From Gluconacetobacter takamatsuzukensis (GTDB taxonomy: Bacteria > Pseudomonadota > Alphaproteobacteria > Acetobacterales > Acetobacteraceae), in the NCBI RefSeq assembly GCF_014174275.1, contig NZ_JABEQK010000010.1, forward strand, positions 1 to 64,000: a stretch of DNA of 64,000 bases. The letters run 5' to 3'. Under the pieces are notes generated by a model that was not told the DNA's origin, did not search any database, and saw nothing but the letters and a program-made list of their open reading frames with translations. The translations under genes were made by a program, and so were the position numbers. Position 1 is the first letter of the stretch. Each line of letters starts with the position of its first letter. Shown here piece by piece: positions 52,982-62,313 of the stretch.

Positions 52982-55468
52982 ATGTTGAGAGGTGCATTGA
53001 CGATCCTGCTGTCAATGCTGATTTCGTCATTGGGCGTATCGGCCCATGCCGACCCGGTGGACCTGCATCCGTCCATCTGTCTGGACGGCGCCCCGGGCAT
53101 GGTAGAGCAGCTTGCGCATTCGGCCTACAGCATCCGGGGCTGCGCCGGGCCGCCCCGCACCGACGGCTGGGTATGGCTGCGCCTTTCCGACCCGTCGGTG
53201 CTGAAGGACCTGCCTTCGGGCTGGACCCTGCTTCTGGACGAAAACCGTTTCGACCGGATCAGCGTCGCCGCGACGAACAGCGACGGCAGTATCCAGAGCT
53301 ACACCTATTCCGACGGCGAGGTCGGCAATGACTGGGCGCCCGGCGGGCTGCTGCGATTCCCCTTCGATTCGCCCGGTATCGATATCTCGGCGCTCTCGAT
53401 CGGCTTTCACAATCTCGACGGCGCCATCTTCATCCGCAAGGTCGAGGCCCTGGCCCCCGATGACGAGGCCGCGCGCAGCACCGCCTGGCTGGTCCTGATC
53501 GGGGTGATGATCGGGGCCCTGGCCTCGGCCATGGTCTATAACCTGGCCCTTTACGAAGAGCGGCGCGACCGGTTCCAGCTCTGGTATGCCGCATGGACCG
53601 TCCTGGCCCTGGGCTACTGCCTGAGCTGGACCAACTTCCTCGGCCTCTTCAACGACCATCTGACCGGGCCGGAGGCCGTGCGCCTCAGCGACTGTTTCCT
53701 GGGCGCGATGATCGCGGCCGGGACCATGCTGCTGCTGACGCTCGTCGAAACCCATGCCCGCCACAGGCGCCTGCTGCTGACAGGCTATGTCCTGACCGGG
53801 CTTTCGATGGTCTCCGGCTTCGCCGCCGCGGCCGACATGCTGTTTCCGCCCGTCTGGACCGACCGGCTGTTCAATGGCGTGCTGGTGCTGGACGTGGTGT
53901 GGATCGTCGCCACGATCGGCATCGCCATCCGCCGGCACAGCCGGATCATCTGGTTCTACCTGCTGGGCTGGCTGCCCGTCCTTTCGGTCTTCGCCCTGCG
54001 GCTGGCCCGCAACATGGGCTTCCTGCCGCAGAGCGACGCGATCGACATGGCGACCTTCGCCGGCATCGCCTTCGAATCGATCGCCCTGTCGGTGACGGTC
54101 GCCTACCGCCTGCGCGATATCGGGCGCGCCCGCGACAATGCCGACCGCGCGATCGCCATCATGCAGACCGAAGCCGAAACGCTGCGGCGCGCGGCCGCGA
54201 CCGACCATCTGACCCAGCTGGACAATCGCGCCGCCTTCCAGGTCGCGCTCGACCGGGCCGAACCGCAGGCGACCCTGTTCCTGATCGACGTCGACCATCT
54301 GAAATCGGTCAATGTGTCCTACGGCCAGGAGCTGGGCGACAATTTGCTGCGCCACATGGCCACGCGCCTGGGCGAGATCGTGCCCCCCGGCACCATCCTC
54401 GCGCGGCTGGGCGGCGACGAATTCGGCATCCTGGCGCCCCAGCCGCTGGAACAGACGGTGATGGAAAGGCTCGATGCCCTCCAGGGCGAACCCTGGTCGG
54501 AATCCGGCCGCACCCTGTCGCTCTGGTTCAGCGTGGGACAGACCGAATGCCACGGCTCCCCGACCTCGGCCATGCACCGGGCGGACCGCGCGCTCTACTG
54601 GGCCAAGCAGCGCGGCGGCGGGCGCAGGCAGCCCTATACCCAGCAGTTCGACCGCGCCGACAGCCTGGCCGCGCGCCTGCTGGCCGACGCGCCGCGCGCC
54701 CTGGCCGCCGGCGAGTTCGTGCTGTACTACCAGCCGCTGATCGACCTGAAGACCGGCCGCCAACGCGGCAACGAAGCCCTGCTGCGCTGGAACCATCCCG
54801 AACTGGGCCTGCTGACGCCTCCGGATTTCCAGACCCTGCTGGTGGACGAGACGATCGGCCCCCGCTTGCAGGACGAAGTCATTTCGATCGCGATGAGCGC
54901 GCTGTCCGATGTCGGGGACGGGCTGGCCTATATCGCCGTCAACTTCACCGGCGTGCATCTGCGCGGCGCGGCGGCGGGCCGCCACATCCTCAACCGCCTC
55001 CAGGAAGCCGGGGTGCCCCCCCACCGGCTCTGCGTCGAAGTGACCGAGGGCATCGCGCTGGACCACGCGTCGGAGGAAATCGCCGACGCGCTGAACGTCC
55101 TGCACACGGCCGGCGTCCGCACCGCCTTCGACGATTTCGGCACCGGATACGCGTCGCTGGTGCACCTGCTGCGCTTCCCCGTCGACATCATCAAGATCGA
55201 CCGGTCGTTCGTCATCCAGCTGACGATGCCGGCCCGCAACGCGCACGAAATCGTCCGCTCGATCATCTCGCTGGGCAAGGCGCTGGACAAGCAGGTCATC
55301 GCCGAAGGGATCGAGACCGAGGCCCAGGCCGCCATCCTGCGAGAACTGGGCTGCGATTACGGGCAGGGCTACCTGTTCGCCCGGCCCGGGCCGCTGCTCC
55401 AGCCGCCGATCTACTGGCCCATCCGCGACAAGAGCCGCCCGGCGCTGGACGAAGCCTCCCGCTCCTGA
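52982..55468 (+). CDS. Membrane GGDEF-EAL protein with 7TMR-DISM sensor
   Basis: An 828-residue c-di-GMP enzyme. A signal peptide (residues 1-24) precedes a periplasmic jelly-roll domain of the DISMED2 type, then seven transmembrane helices (about residues 165-385), a GGDEF domain with the intact motif at 477-481 and an EAL domain with EAL at 598-600. The EAL domain keeps DDFGTGY and KIDRSFV, so it should hydrolyse c-di-GMP; the diguanylate cyclase motif is also intact, but no RxxD inhibitory site precedes it. It may switch activity with a periplasmic ligand, and c-di-GMP controls cellulose synthesis in relatives. The start ATG 52982 follows GGGGAAAG. Confidence 0.92.
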   Translation: MLRGALTILLSMLISSLGVSAHADPVDLHPSICLDGAPGMVEQLAHSAYSIRGCAGPPRTDGWVWLRLSDPSVLKDLPSGWTLLLDENRFDRISVAATNSDGSIQSYTYSDGEVGNDWAPGGLLRFPFDSPGIDISALSIGFHNLDGAIFIRKVEALAPDDEAARSTAWLVLIGVMIGALASAMVYNLALYEERRDRFQLWYAAWTVLALGYCLSWTNFLGLFNDHLTGPEAVRLSDCFLGAMIAAGTMLLLTLVETHARHRRLLLTGYVLTGLSMVSGFAAAADMLFPPVWTDRLFNGVLVLDVVWIVATIGIAIRRHSRIIWFYLLGWLPVLSVFALRLARNMGFLPQSDAIDMATFAGIAFESIALSVTVAYRLRDIGRARDNADRAIAIMQTEAETLRRAAATDHLTQLDNRAAFQVALDRAEPQATLFLIDVDHLKSVNVSYGQELGDNLLRHMATRLGEIVPPGTILARLGGDEFGILAPQPLEQTVMERLDALQGEPWSESGRTLSLWFSVGQTECHGSPTSAMHRADRALYWAKQRGGGRRQPYTQQFDRADSLAARLLADAPRALAAGEFVLYYQPLIDLKTGRQRGNEALLRWNHPELGLLTPPDFQTLLVDETIGPRLQDEVISIAMSALSDVGDGLAYIAVNFTGVHLRGAAAGRHILNRLQEAGVPPHRLCVEVTEGIALDHASEEIADALNVLHTAGVRTAFDDFGTGYASLVHLLRFPVDIIKIDRSFVIQLTMPARNAHEIVRSIISLGKALDKQVIAEGIETEAQAAILRELGCDYGQGYLFARPGPLLQPPIYWPIRDKSRPALDEASRS

Positions 55469-55581
55469 CGCGCCGCGCCTGCCCGGCCCCGCATTGACCT
55501 CGACCATGCTTGGGGTTTTATGACCGACACCGGTCCGCACCGCGCCGGGATACTCCCCGCGGCACCCGGAAGGCAGCGTTC

Positions 55582-57051
55582 ATGCGTTCTGACACCCCGT
55601 CGCGATCCTCCTCCCATACCGCCGAGGCACGGCCCGCCCATGCCGCGACCGGCTGGGCGGCGCTCTTTTCGGGCGGCAATGCGGCGCGTTCCATCACGCT
55701 CTCGGCCGGCGTCGTGCTGCATGCGGTCAATCTGTACATGGCCATGACCGTGCTGCCCTCGGCGGTGCGCGATATCGGCGGCATGCGGTACTACACGTGG
55801 AACACATCGCTTTTCGTCGCCGCCTCCATCGTCGGCTCGTCGCTGTCGGCGCGCGCGCTCGGCCGGTTCGGCCCGCGCGCCGCCTACGGGCTGGCGGTCG
55901 CGGTATTCGCCGCCGGCGCCGTGCTGTGCGCCACGGCACCCGTCATGCCGGCGATGCTGGCCGGGCGGGTGATGCAGGGCATCGGCTCCGGCCTGCTGGT
56001 CTCGATGGCCTATGCCGTCATCCGGCTGGTCTTCCCGCCCGGCCTGTGGCCACGGGCGATGAGCATGCTGTCCTCGATGTGGGGCGTCGCCACGCTGATC
56101 GGTCCGGCCATCGGCGGCCTGTTCGCCGGGCTGGGGGTCTGGCGCGCCGCGTTCTGGACGCTGGCGGCGCTGTGCATCCCGTTCGCCATCCTGGCCACCA
56201 GCGTGCTGCCGCGCGGCACGGGCGCCGACGCGGGCGGCGGCCCCGGCATCGCGTGGCGGCAGATCGCGCTGATGGTCGGCTCGGTCCTGTGCCTGGCCGT
56301 GGCCGGCGCCAGCCCGCACGGGTGGGTCAACCTGGCCGGGTGCCTGCTCGTGCTGGCCCTGTTCGGCGCCCTCGCCTGGCTGGAACGGCGGGGCGGCACG
56401 CGCCTGCTGCCGGCCGGCGCGCTGGTCTGGGGCTCCAGCCTCGCCCCGCTCTACGCCCTGATGGGCTGCCTGGCCCTGACCGTGGAAGTGATCGAGATCT
56501 TCGCGCCGCTGTTCCTGCAGGACCTGCACCGCCAGTCGCCGCTCACGGCCGGCTACCTGTCGGTGCTGATGGCGGCCGGCTGGTCCACCGGGTCGGTCCT
56601 CAATGCCGGTGCCCCGCCGCGCCGCGTCGCCCGCGCCCTCGTCGTCGCCCCCGTGCTGGGGCTGGCCGGCATCGTCTTCCTCGCCGTCTATCTGTCCGTG
56701 CCCACCGACGGCACATGGCAGGCCATGGCGCCCGTCTGCATCACCTTCCTGATGGTCGGCGCGGGCATCGGCACGGCCTGGCCGCATTTGCTGACGCGCG
56801 TGCTGCTGGCGGCCCCGCCCGCCGACCGCGACCTGGCCTCGGCCTCGCTGACCACGGTGCAGCTCTACACGACCGCACTGGCCGGGGCGTGGGCAGGCAT
56901 GATCGCGAACATCGCCGGCCTGGCGGACCCGGGGGGCGTGGCAGGGGCCGAGCGGGCGGCGTTCTGGGTGTTTGCGCTGTTTGCCCTGGTGCCGGCGGCG
57001 GGGATTCTGGAAGGATGTTCTTTTTTGCAAAAAAGAACCAAAAAACTCTGA
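55582..57051 (+). CDS. MFS transporter, repeat-derived C-terminus
   Basis: A 489-residue major-facilitator protein with about fourteen transmembrane segments. It has the DHA2-like motif VLPSAVRDIGG and GRVMQGIGSGLL, and should export drugs or metabolites with protons. ATG 55582 has GGAAGG upstream. The last residues (CSFLQKRTKKL) are encoded by the AT-rich hairpin cassette at 57017, so the stop codon is supplied by the repeat and the native end was lost. A functional effect is unlikely because the tail is short and cytoplasmic. Confidence 0.88.
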   Translation: MRSDTPSRSSSHTAEARPAHAATGWAALFSGGNAARSITLSAGVVLHAVNLYMAMTVLPSAVRDIGGMRYYTWNTSLFVAASIVGSSLSARALGRFGPRAAYGLAVAVFAAGAVLCATAPVMPAMLAGRVMQGIGSGLLVSMAYAVIRLVFPPGLWPRAMSMLSSMWGVATLIGPAIGGLFAGLGVWRAAFWTLAALCIPFAILATSVLPRGTGADAGGGPGIAWRQIALMVGSVLCLAVAGASPHGWVNLAGCLLVLALFGALAWLERRGGTRLLPAGALVWGSSLAPLYALMGCLALTVEVIEIFAPLFLQDLHRQSPLTAGYLSVLMAAGWSTGSVLNAGAPPRRVARALVVAPVLGLAGIVFLAVYLSVPTDGTWQAMAPVCITFLMVGAGIGTAWPHLLTRVLLAAPPADRDLASASLTTVQLYTTALAGAWAGMIANIAGLADPGGVAGAERAAFWVFALFALVPAAGILEGCSFLQKRTKKL

Positions 57052-57136
57052 TTCGTTCAGGCGTTTTTTGCCGGGGGCACGCGATGGCCCCGAACGGATA
57101 AAAGTCTTCTTGCTTCTTTTTCTTCAGAAAAAGAAG
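57017..57136 (+). repeat. Paired AT-rich hairpin cassette, copy 2
   Basis: The left hairpin GTTCTTTTTT/AAAAAAGAAC is followed by CAAAAAACT; the right hairpin CTTCTTTTTC/GAAAAAGAAG is at 57113-57136, preceded by AAAAGTCTT. Spacing is within two bases of copy 1 at 29999-30116, but the sequence between the hairpins is unrelated. It lies between the convergent MFS and helicase genes and enters the MFS coding end. Confidence 0.8.
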
Positions 57137-57185
57137 CCTTCAAAAGCAAAGGGCGCTCCACCTTTCGATGAAGCGCCCCCCAACC

Positions 57186-58460
57186 TCAGGCGACCCGACG
57201 CGATGCGCCGCGATGCTGTCCGCCGCCCTGGCGCGGCTGGTTGCGGCCACCGCCGCCACCCCCACGGCCCCGGCCGCCGCCACCGCCCAGCACCGGCGGG
57301 CGCATGGTCGATTTCTCGGCCGCCTCGGAATGGTACGGATGTTCCATCACCACCGGGATCGGCTTGCCGATCGCCTTTTCGATGTCGCGCAGCCATGCCC
57401 GCTGCTCGGCATCGCACAGCGACACCGCCCAGCCGTCGCGCCCGGCGCGGGCCGTCCGGCCGATGCGATGGACATAGCTTTCCGGCACGTTGGGCAGGTC
57501 GTAGTTGAAGACATGCGTGACGTCGTCGACATCGATGCCGCGCGCCGCGATGTCGGTCGCCACCAGCACCTTGACGGCACCGGAGCGGAAGCCGGACATC
57601 GCACGCTCGCGCGCGCCCTGCGACTTGTTGCCGTGGATCGCCTCGGCCACGATCCCGTGGTCGTTCAGGAAGGCGGCGACCTTGTTGGCTTCATGCTTCA
57701 TCAGCGTGAACACCACGGCGCGCTCGACCTTGGGCGAGTCCACCAGCATCTGCAACGCGTCGCGCTTCTTGTCGGTATCGACGAACATCACCGCCTGGCG
57801 GATGCGGTCGACGGTGCTGGACGGCGGCGTGACCTGCACGGTCGCCGGGTCGCGCAGCAGCCCGTGCGCCAGTTCCGCGATGCTGCGCGGCATGGTGGCC
57901 GAGAACAGCAGCGTCTGCCGGTCGCGCGGCAGCTCGGCCACGATGCGGCGGATGTCGCGGACAAAGCCCATGTCCAGCATGCGGTCGGCCTCGTCCAGGA
58001 CCAGGACTTCCAGCCCGGACAGGTCGATATGGCCCTGGCCCATCAGGTCCAGCAGGCGGCCGGGGGCCGCGACCAGCACGTCCACGCCACGGCGCATCGC
58101 CTCGACCTGCCGGCCCTGGCCGACACCGCCGAAGATCACGGCATGGCTCAGGCGCATATGGCGGGCATAGGCCTTGAAGCTCTCATCGATCTGCGAAGCC
58201 AGTTCGCGCGTCGGCGCCAGAACCAGGACGCGCGCGCCCTTGGGGGCGGCACGGCGCTGGTGGGTCAGCAGACGGTGCAGGATCGGCAGCGCGAAGGCCG
58301 CCGTCTTGCCGGTGCCGGTCTGCGCCAGACCAAGCAGGTCCCGCCCGGCCAGCAGGTGCGGGATGGCCCCGGCCTGGATGGGGGTCGGGGTGGTATATCC
58401 TTCCTCGTTCAGCGCGCGCAGCAACGGCTCGGCAAGCTGAAGGTCGGCAAAAGTCGTCAT
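57186..58460 (-). CDS. rhlE: DEAD-box RNA helicase, RhlE-type
   Basis: A 424-residue ATP-dependent RNA helicase with the full motif set: Q motif (FADLQLAEPLLRAL, TPIQ), AQTGTGKT, PTRELASQI, DEAD (LVLDEADRMLDMGF), SAT, ARGID and HRIGRTARAG. The C-terminal tail is Gly/Arg-rich (GGGGRGRGGGGGGR), typical of RhlE-like proteins that act in ribosome assembly or cold adaptation. The start ATG 58460 has GGAGG upstream. It is convergent with the MFS gene across the repeat cassette. Confidence 0.93.
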   Translation of the reverse strand: MTTFADLQLAEPLLRALNEEGYTTPTPIQAGAIPHLLAGRDLLGLAQTGTGKTAAFALPILHRLLTHQRRAAPKGARVLVLAPTRELASQIDESFKAYARHMRLSHAVIFGGVGQGRQVEAMRRGVDVLVAAPGRLLDLMGQGHIDLSGLEVLVLDEADRMLDMGFVRDIRRIVAELPRDRQTLLFSATMPRSIAELAHGLLRDPATVQVTPPSSTVDRIRQAVMFVDTDKKRDALQMLVDSPKVERAVVFTLMKHEANKVAAFLNDHGIVAEAIHGNKSQGARERAMSGFRSGAVKVLVATDIAARGIDVDDVTHVFNYDLPNVPESYVHRIGRTARAGRDGWAVSLCDAEQRAWLRDIEKAIGKPIPVVMEHPYHSEAAEKSTMRPPVLGGGGGRGRGGGGGGRNQPRQGGGQHRGASRRVA

Positions 58461-58781
58461 GAAATGAAGCGCCTCCGGGCACTCGGCAATGGCCGGACTC
58501 CTCACGACAGGATGAGCATCCGGAAAGACTTGAAAGGAAAACACGACGCACGGCCCGCGTCCCTGCCAGGGCAGGACACGCTGTCATTCACCGTAATCCG
58601 TGGGTCAGAAAGGGTATCTTGTCCGTCCAGTCCGTGCCCCCCGCATCATCAAGGCACGCGCGTACAAGTCCAGATACGGGACAGGCGGGGGCCGTCCACG
58701 GCCGGGCTTCTACCCGCATGGCGCCCCCACCGCAAGCCTTTATTCCACGGGTCTGCCCCGCGCCCGGCCACGGCCGGCCCG
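58461..58781. other. Leader region of the RNA helicase gene
   Basis: About 320 GC-rich bases. They must hold the helicase promoter and a long 5' leader. I see no clear riboswitch, terminator or dyad in it. Confidence 0.35.
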
Positions 58782-59663
58782 TCAGGGCGCGTCGTGCAAC
58801 CGCCGCGCCAGCAGCACCGCGCCGTCGATGGCATGGCCCCGCGGCGCCGACAGCCCGTCCCGCACGGCGGCGGGCAGATACGGCAGCAGCACCGGCCCCA
58901 GCCCGCCCAGCAGGCAGCACGGCAACGCCGCAAACCCGTCCGCCCCGCGCAGGGCCGCCAGCAGCGCCTCGATTTCCGCCCCCGCCCGGGCCAGCAGGCC
59001 GCGCGCCTGCGCATCGCCGCCCCCGGCCAGCGTGCTGACCAGCGGCGACAGCCCGGCGAAATCGGCGGCTCGCGCCCCGACCGCCCACAGCATCGGCTCC
59101 GCCCCGCCTTCCGCCAGCCGCGCGCGCACAGCCTCGGTCAGCGGCGTGCGGGGCGCGCGGCCATCGCCCGCGCGCAGCATCAGGCGCACGGCCTCCAGCC
59201 CGATCCACGCCCCGCTGCCCTCGTCGCCCTGCGGAAAGCCCCAGCCGCCGACCCGCCGGGTGGTCCCGCCGACGATGGCCAGTCCGACCATCCCGGTCCC
59301 GGCGGCGATGATCGCCCCGTCGGCACCCGCATGGGCCCCCACGCAGGACGTATAGGCATCGGAGACGACATGCAGGCGCGCGAACAGCGGCGGCCGGGCC
59401 GTGAACCGCGCCACGGCGCCCGTCACCTCGGCCCCCGCCAGACCGGCCACGGCAACCAGCCGGCACCCGCCATCGGCCAGCCCGGCCCGCGACAGCGCCT
59501 GGTCCAGCGCCTGGTGGATCGACTGCCACGCCTGCCCGGCATCGGTGGCGATGTTGGCGGGGCCGCCCTCGCCCTCGGCCAGCAGGGCGCCCGTGGGCGT
59601 CGCCAGCCGCAGGCGCGTCCGCGTCCCGCCCCCGTCGATCCCGACCAGAACGGCACGGTCCAT
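58782..59663 (-). CDS. BadF/BadG-family ATPase, probable N-acetylglucosamine or glucosamine kinase
   Basis: A 293-residue sugar kinase-like protein of the ASKHA fold. The phosphate-1 motif is GIDGGGTRTRL, the phosphate-2 region is GAIIAAGTGMVGLAI, and GGWGFPQGDEGSGAWIG is a strong signature of the BadF/GlcNAc-kinase group. It should phosphorylate an amino sugar, perhaps from cell-wall recycling. The start ATG 59663 has GAGG ten bases upstream; longer starts at the neighbouring tandem repeat are possible. metW lies about 120 bases upstream on the same strand. Confidence 0.82.
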   Translation of the reverse strand: MDRAVLVGIDGGGTRTRLRLATPTGALLAEGEGGPANIATDAGQAWQSIHQALDQALSRAGLADGGCRLVAVAGLAGAEVTGAVARFTARPPLFARLHVVSDAYTSCVGAHAGADGAIIAAGTGMVGLAIVGGTTRRVGGWGFPQGDEGSGAWIGLEAVRLMLRAGDGRAPRTPLTEAVRARLAEGGAEPMLWAVGARAADFAGLSPLVSTLAGGGDAQARGLLARAGAEIEALLAALRGADGFAALPCCLLGGLGPVLLPYLPAAVRDGLSAPRGHAIDGAVLLARRLHDAP

Positions 59664-59692
59664 CGTCACGACCGCCTCATCGGTTTGCGTTG

Positions 59693-59724
59693 CAAACATC
59701 ATGTCGGGCAAACATCATGTCGGG
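59693..59724. repeat. 16-bp tandem duplication upstream of the sugar kinase gene
   Basis: Two perfect copies of CAAACATCATGTCGGG in tandem. On the minus strand each copy contains an ATG-ATG start-like sequence. It lies 30-60 bases before the kinase start, so a recent slippage event may have changed the leader. Confidence 0.7.
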
Positions 59725-59784
59725 GCATCGGCGCGCCGATACCCCGCGTCGGGTCGCCGCCGGCACGCATCTCCAGGCACCCGC

Positions 59785-60390
59785 TCAATGCCCCCTGCGG
59801 CGCAGCAGGAACAGCGCCTGCTCGCCGAACAGGTTGGCCAGGCGGATGGAGCGGCGCCAGGGCGCGCGCTCGCCATCCTCGTCCACCGCCATCCACTGTT
59901 CGACCACATAGCCCTCTTCCCGGCACAGCATCAGGAAGTCGAGGATGGTGCAGGGGTGGATGTTCGGCGTCTGGTACCACGGCGTATGCCACACGGCGGT
60001 CATCGGCATGCGCCCGGTCGTCAGCAGCTTCAGCCGCAATTGCCAGTGGCCGAAATTGGGGAACGAGACGATGGCATGCCGCCCGATGCGCAGCATCTGG
60101 CGCAGCACCTCGCGCGGGCGCTCGACCGCCTGCAAGGTGCGCTGCAACACCACATAGTCGAAGGCCTCGTCGGGATAATGGGCCAGGTCGTGGTCGGCAT
60201 CGCCATGCATCACCGGCAACCCGTGCGCCACCGAGCGCGTGACCTCGCGCATGTCGATCTCGATCCCCCGCGCATCGCAGCCACGGGTGCGGAACAGATA
60301 GTCCAGCAACGCCCCGTCGCCGCTGCCGATGTCGAGCACGCGCGTGCCGGGACGGATCATGTCGGCAATCAGCCGCTGGTCTAGGCGCAT
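59785..60390 (-). CDS. metW: Methionine biosynthesis protein MetW
   Basis: A 201-residue methyltransferase-fold protein. The motif VLDIGSGDGALLDYL is the SAM-binding loop I, and the family core DYVVLQRTLQAVERP is present. MetW is required together with MetX for full homoserine acetylation in alphaproteobacteria, although its own reaction is unclear. It starts three bases after the metX stop, so the two are an operon. Confidence 0.93.
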   Translation of the reverse strand: MRLDQRLIADMIRPGTRVLDIGSGDGALLDYLFRTRGCDARGIEIDMREVTRSVAHGLPVMHGDADHDLAHYPDEAFDYVVLQRTLQAVERPREVLRQMLRIGRHAIVSFPNFGHWQLRLKLLTTGRMPMTAVWHTPWYQTPNIHPCTILDFLMLCREEGYVVEQWMAVDEDGERAPWRRSIRLANLFGEQALFLLRRRGH

Positions 60391-60393
60391 GGG

Positions 60394-61548
60394 TCAGCCG
60401 ATCCGTGCATGTTCGGCGGCGCCGGACAGGAAGCCGCGCACCGTACGGTCGAAATCCGGCTCGTCCAGCAGAAAGGCATCGTGCCCCTTGTCGCTGTCGA
60501 TCTCGACGAACGACACGTTGGCGGCCGCCCGGTTCAGCGCCCGCGCCAGCAGCCGCGCCTGCGAGGTCGGGAACAGCCAGTCGGAGGTGAACGAGACGAT
60601 GCAGAAGCGGGTGCGCGTGCCATGGAAGGGCCGCGACGGGTCCCCGTCATGGTCGGCGCCCAGGTCGAAATAATCCATCGCCCGCGTGATCGTCAGGTAG
60701 GAATTGGCATCGAAGCGCCGCACGAACGACGATCCCTGGTGCCGCAGATAGCTCTCCACCTCGAAGATCTCGCCGAACAGCGACAGCGAACCCGCCTGGT
60801 TGTACGGGTCGCGCCGCACCCGGCGGCCGAATTTCCGCGTCAGCGCCTCTTCGGACAGATAGGTGATGTGCGCCATCATCCGCGCCACCGCCAGCCCGCG
60901 CGCCGGCACCGCACCCTGCTCCCAGTACCGCCCGCCATGCCAGTCGGGGTCGGCGAAGATCGCCTGCCGGCTGACCTCGTTGAAGGCGATGTTCTGCGCC
61001 GAATGAAAGGGCGAGGTCGCGATCGGCATGGCGGCGAAGACCATGTCGGGGAAGGTGGCGGCCCATTCCAGCACCTGCATCCCGCCCATCGACCCGCCGA
61101 CGACGGCGAACAGCCGGGTGATGCCCAGCGCGTCGACCACCAGCTTCTGCGCCCGCACCATGTCGCGGATGGTGATCGGCGGAAAATCGGTGCCCCACGG
61201 CTCGCCCGCGATATCGGGGCGCGGGTCGCGCGGACCGGTCGAGCCCATGCAGCCGCCCAGCACGTTCATGCAGATGACGAAGAACCGGTCGGTATCGATC
61301 GGCAGGCCCGGCCCCACCATGCGGCCCCACCAGCCCGGCTTGCCGGTCAGCGGGTGGGTTTCGGCCAGATACTGGTCGCCCGTCAGCGCATGGCAGACCA
61401 CGATCGCATTGTCGCGCGCCGCCGACAGCGTGCCGTAGGTCCGATACGCGACCCGGACCGGCGCCAGCAGAAAGCCGCATTCGAGCTGCATCCCGTCGGG
61501 GAACAGCATATGCGCGTGCTCGATATGGGTGGGCGTTGTCTGGTCCAT
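60394..61548 (-). CDS. metX: Homoserine O-acetyltransferase MetX
   Basis: A 384-residue alpha/beta hydrolase-fold enzyme that makes O-acetyl-L-homoserine from acetyl-CoA. The catalytic triad is visible as [13 protein letters not shown] (nucleophile Ser), FTSDWLFP (Asp) and KGHDAFLL (His). ATG 61548 is used as the start; ATG 61563 would add five residues. metW follows three bases after its stop. Upstream lies a GC-rich region with several inverted repeats, shared with the divergent osmC-like gene. Confidence 0.95.
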   Translation of the reverse strand: MDQTTPTHIEHAHMLFPDGMQLECGFLLAPVRVAYRTYGTLSAARDNAIVVCHALTGDQYLAETHPLTGKPGWWGRMVGPGLPIDTDRFFVICMNVLGGCMGSTGPRDPRPDIAGEPWGTDFPPITIRDMVRAQKLVVDALGITRLFAVVGGSMGGMQVLEWAATFPDMVFAAMPIATSPFHSAQNIAFNEVSRQAIFADPDWHGGRYWEQGAVPARGLAVARMMAHITYLSEEALTRKFGRRVRRDPYNQAGSLSLFGEIFEVESYLRHQGSSFVRRFDANSYLTITRAMDYFDLGADHDGDPSRPFHGTRTRFCIVSFTSDWLFPTSQARLLARALNRAAANVSFVEIDSDKGHDAFLLDEPDFDRTVRGFLSGAAEHARIG

Positions 61549-61776
61549 TGCGCGGGCGGGCATTCCGTCATGAACGATTGCAGGACGCGGGCAATATCCC
61601 TGTCGCGATCCGGTCGTCCTATGGCACCAGCGCCCCCGGCGCGCAACCATTTGCAACAGGGCCGCCCGGACGGGGCCCCTGCCCTTTCACCGGATCGTGT
61701 GCGGCCCGGCGGGTCCCTCCTGCACGGTGCCGCGTTATGGTCGGGCATTCCGCCAACCATCGAAGGACCCGACGCC

Positions 61777-62208
61777 ATGACCATCAAGAAATTCGGCACC
61801 GCCCATTGGGAAGGCAGCATCAAGGAAGGCAAGGGCACCGTTTCCACCGAAAGCGGCGCGCTGTCCGCCCAGCCCTACGGCTTCAACACCCGCTTCGAAG
61901 GCGTGGCCGGCACCAACCCCGAGGAACTGATCGGCGCCTCGCACGCCGCCTGCTTCGCCATGGCCCTGTCGGGCATCCTCGGCGGCGCCGGGCTGACCGC
62001 GACCGCCCTGGACGCCAAATCGGTGATCTCGCTGGAAAAACAGCCCGAAGGCTTCGCCGTCACCGCCGCCCACCTGACCCTGACCGCCACCATCCCTGGC
62101 GCGACCGAGGAGCAGTTCCAGGAACTCGCCGCCAAGGCCAAGGCCGGCTGCCCGATTTCCAAGCTGCTGAATGCCACGGTGACGCTGGAAGCGACGCTGA
62201 AGGCCTGA
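61777..62208 (+). CDS. OsmC-family peroxiredoxin
   Basis: A 143-residue OsmC/Ohr-like protein that should reduce organic hydroperoxides. The first catalytic Cys is in ASHAACFAMALSG near residue 59, and the second in AKAGCPISKLLNA near residue 124, the usual spacing for the family. It forms intertwined dimers in the cytoplasm. The start ATG 61777 has GAAGGA upstream. Repeat copy C begins at its last base. Confidence 0.9.
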   Translation: MTIKKFGTAHWEGSIKEGKGTVSTESGALSAQPYGFNTRFEGVAGTNPEELIGASHAACFAMALSGILGGAGLTATALDAKSVISLEKQPEGFAVTAAHLTLTATIPGATEEQFQELAAKAKAGCPISKLLNATVTLEATLKA

Positions 62209-62258
62209 CAAGGGCTTTGCCCTTGACCCACCAAAGGGCAGTCGCCCTTTGGAAACCC
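62208..62258 (+). repeat. Twin stem-loop intergenic repeat, copy C
   Basis: Identical to copy A at 10934, with loop AGTC. It starts at the final base of the osmC-like stop codon and lies between that gene and the convergent aroC gene. A GGGGTGCAG motif follows at similar distance after copies A and C. Confidence 0.85.
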
Positions 62259-62313
62259 GGTCGTCAATGACCGGGGTGCAGGGCCTCGGGCCCTGCCGGG
62301 TCCGGGGCGTTCC

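Noticed and set aside
53027-55540. An 837-residue open frame on the minus strand
   Set aside because: It is antisense to the GGDEF-EAL gene and has no domain content.
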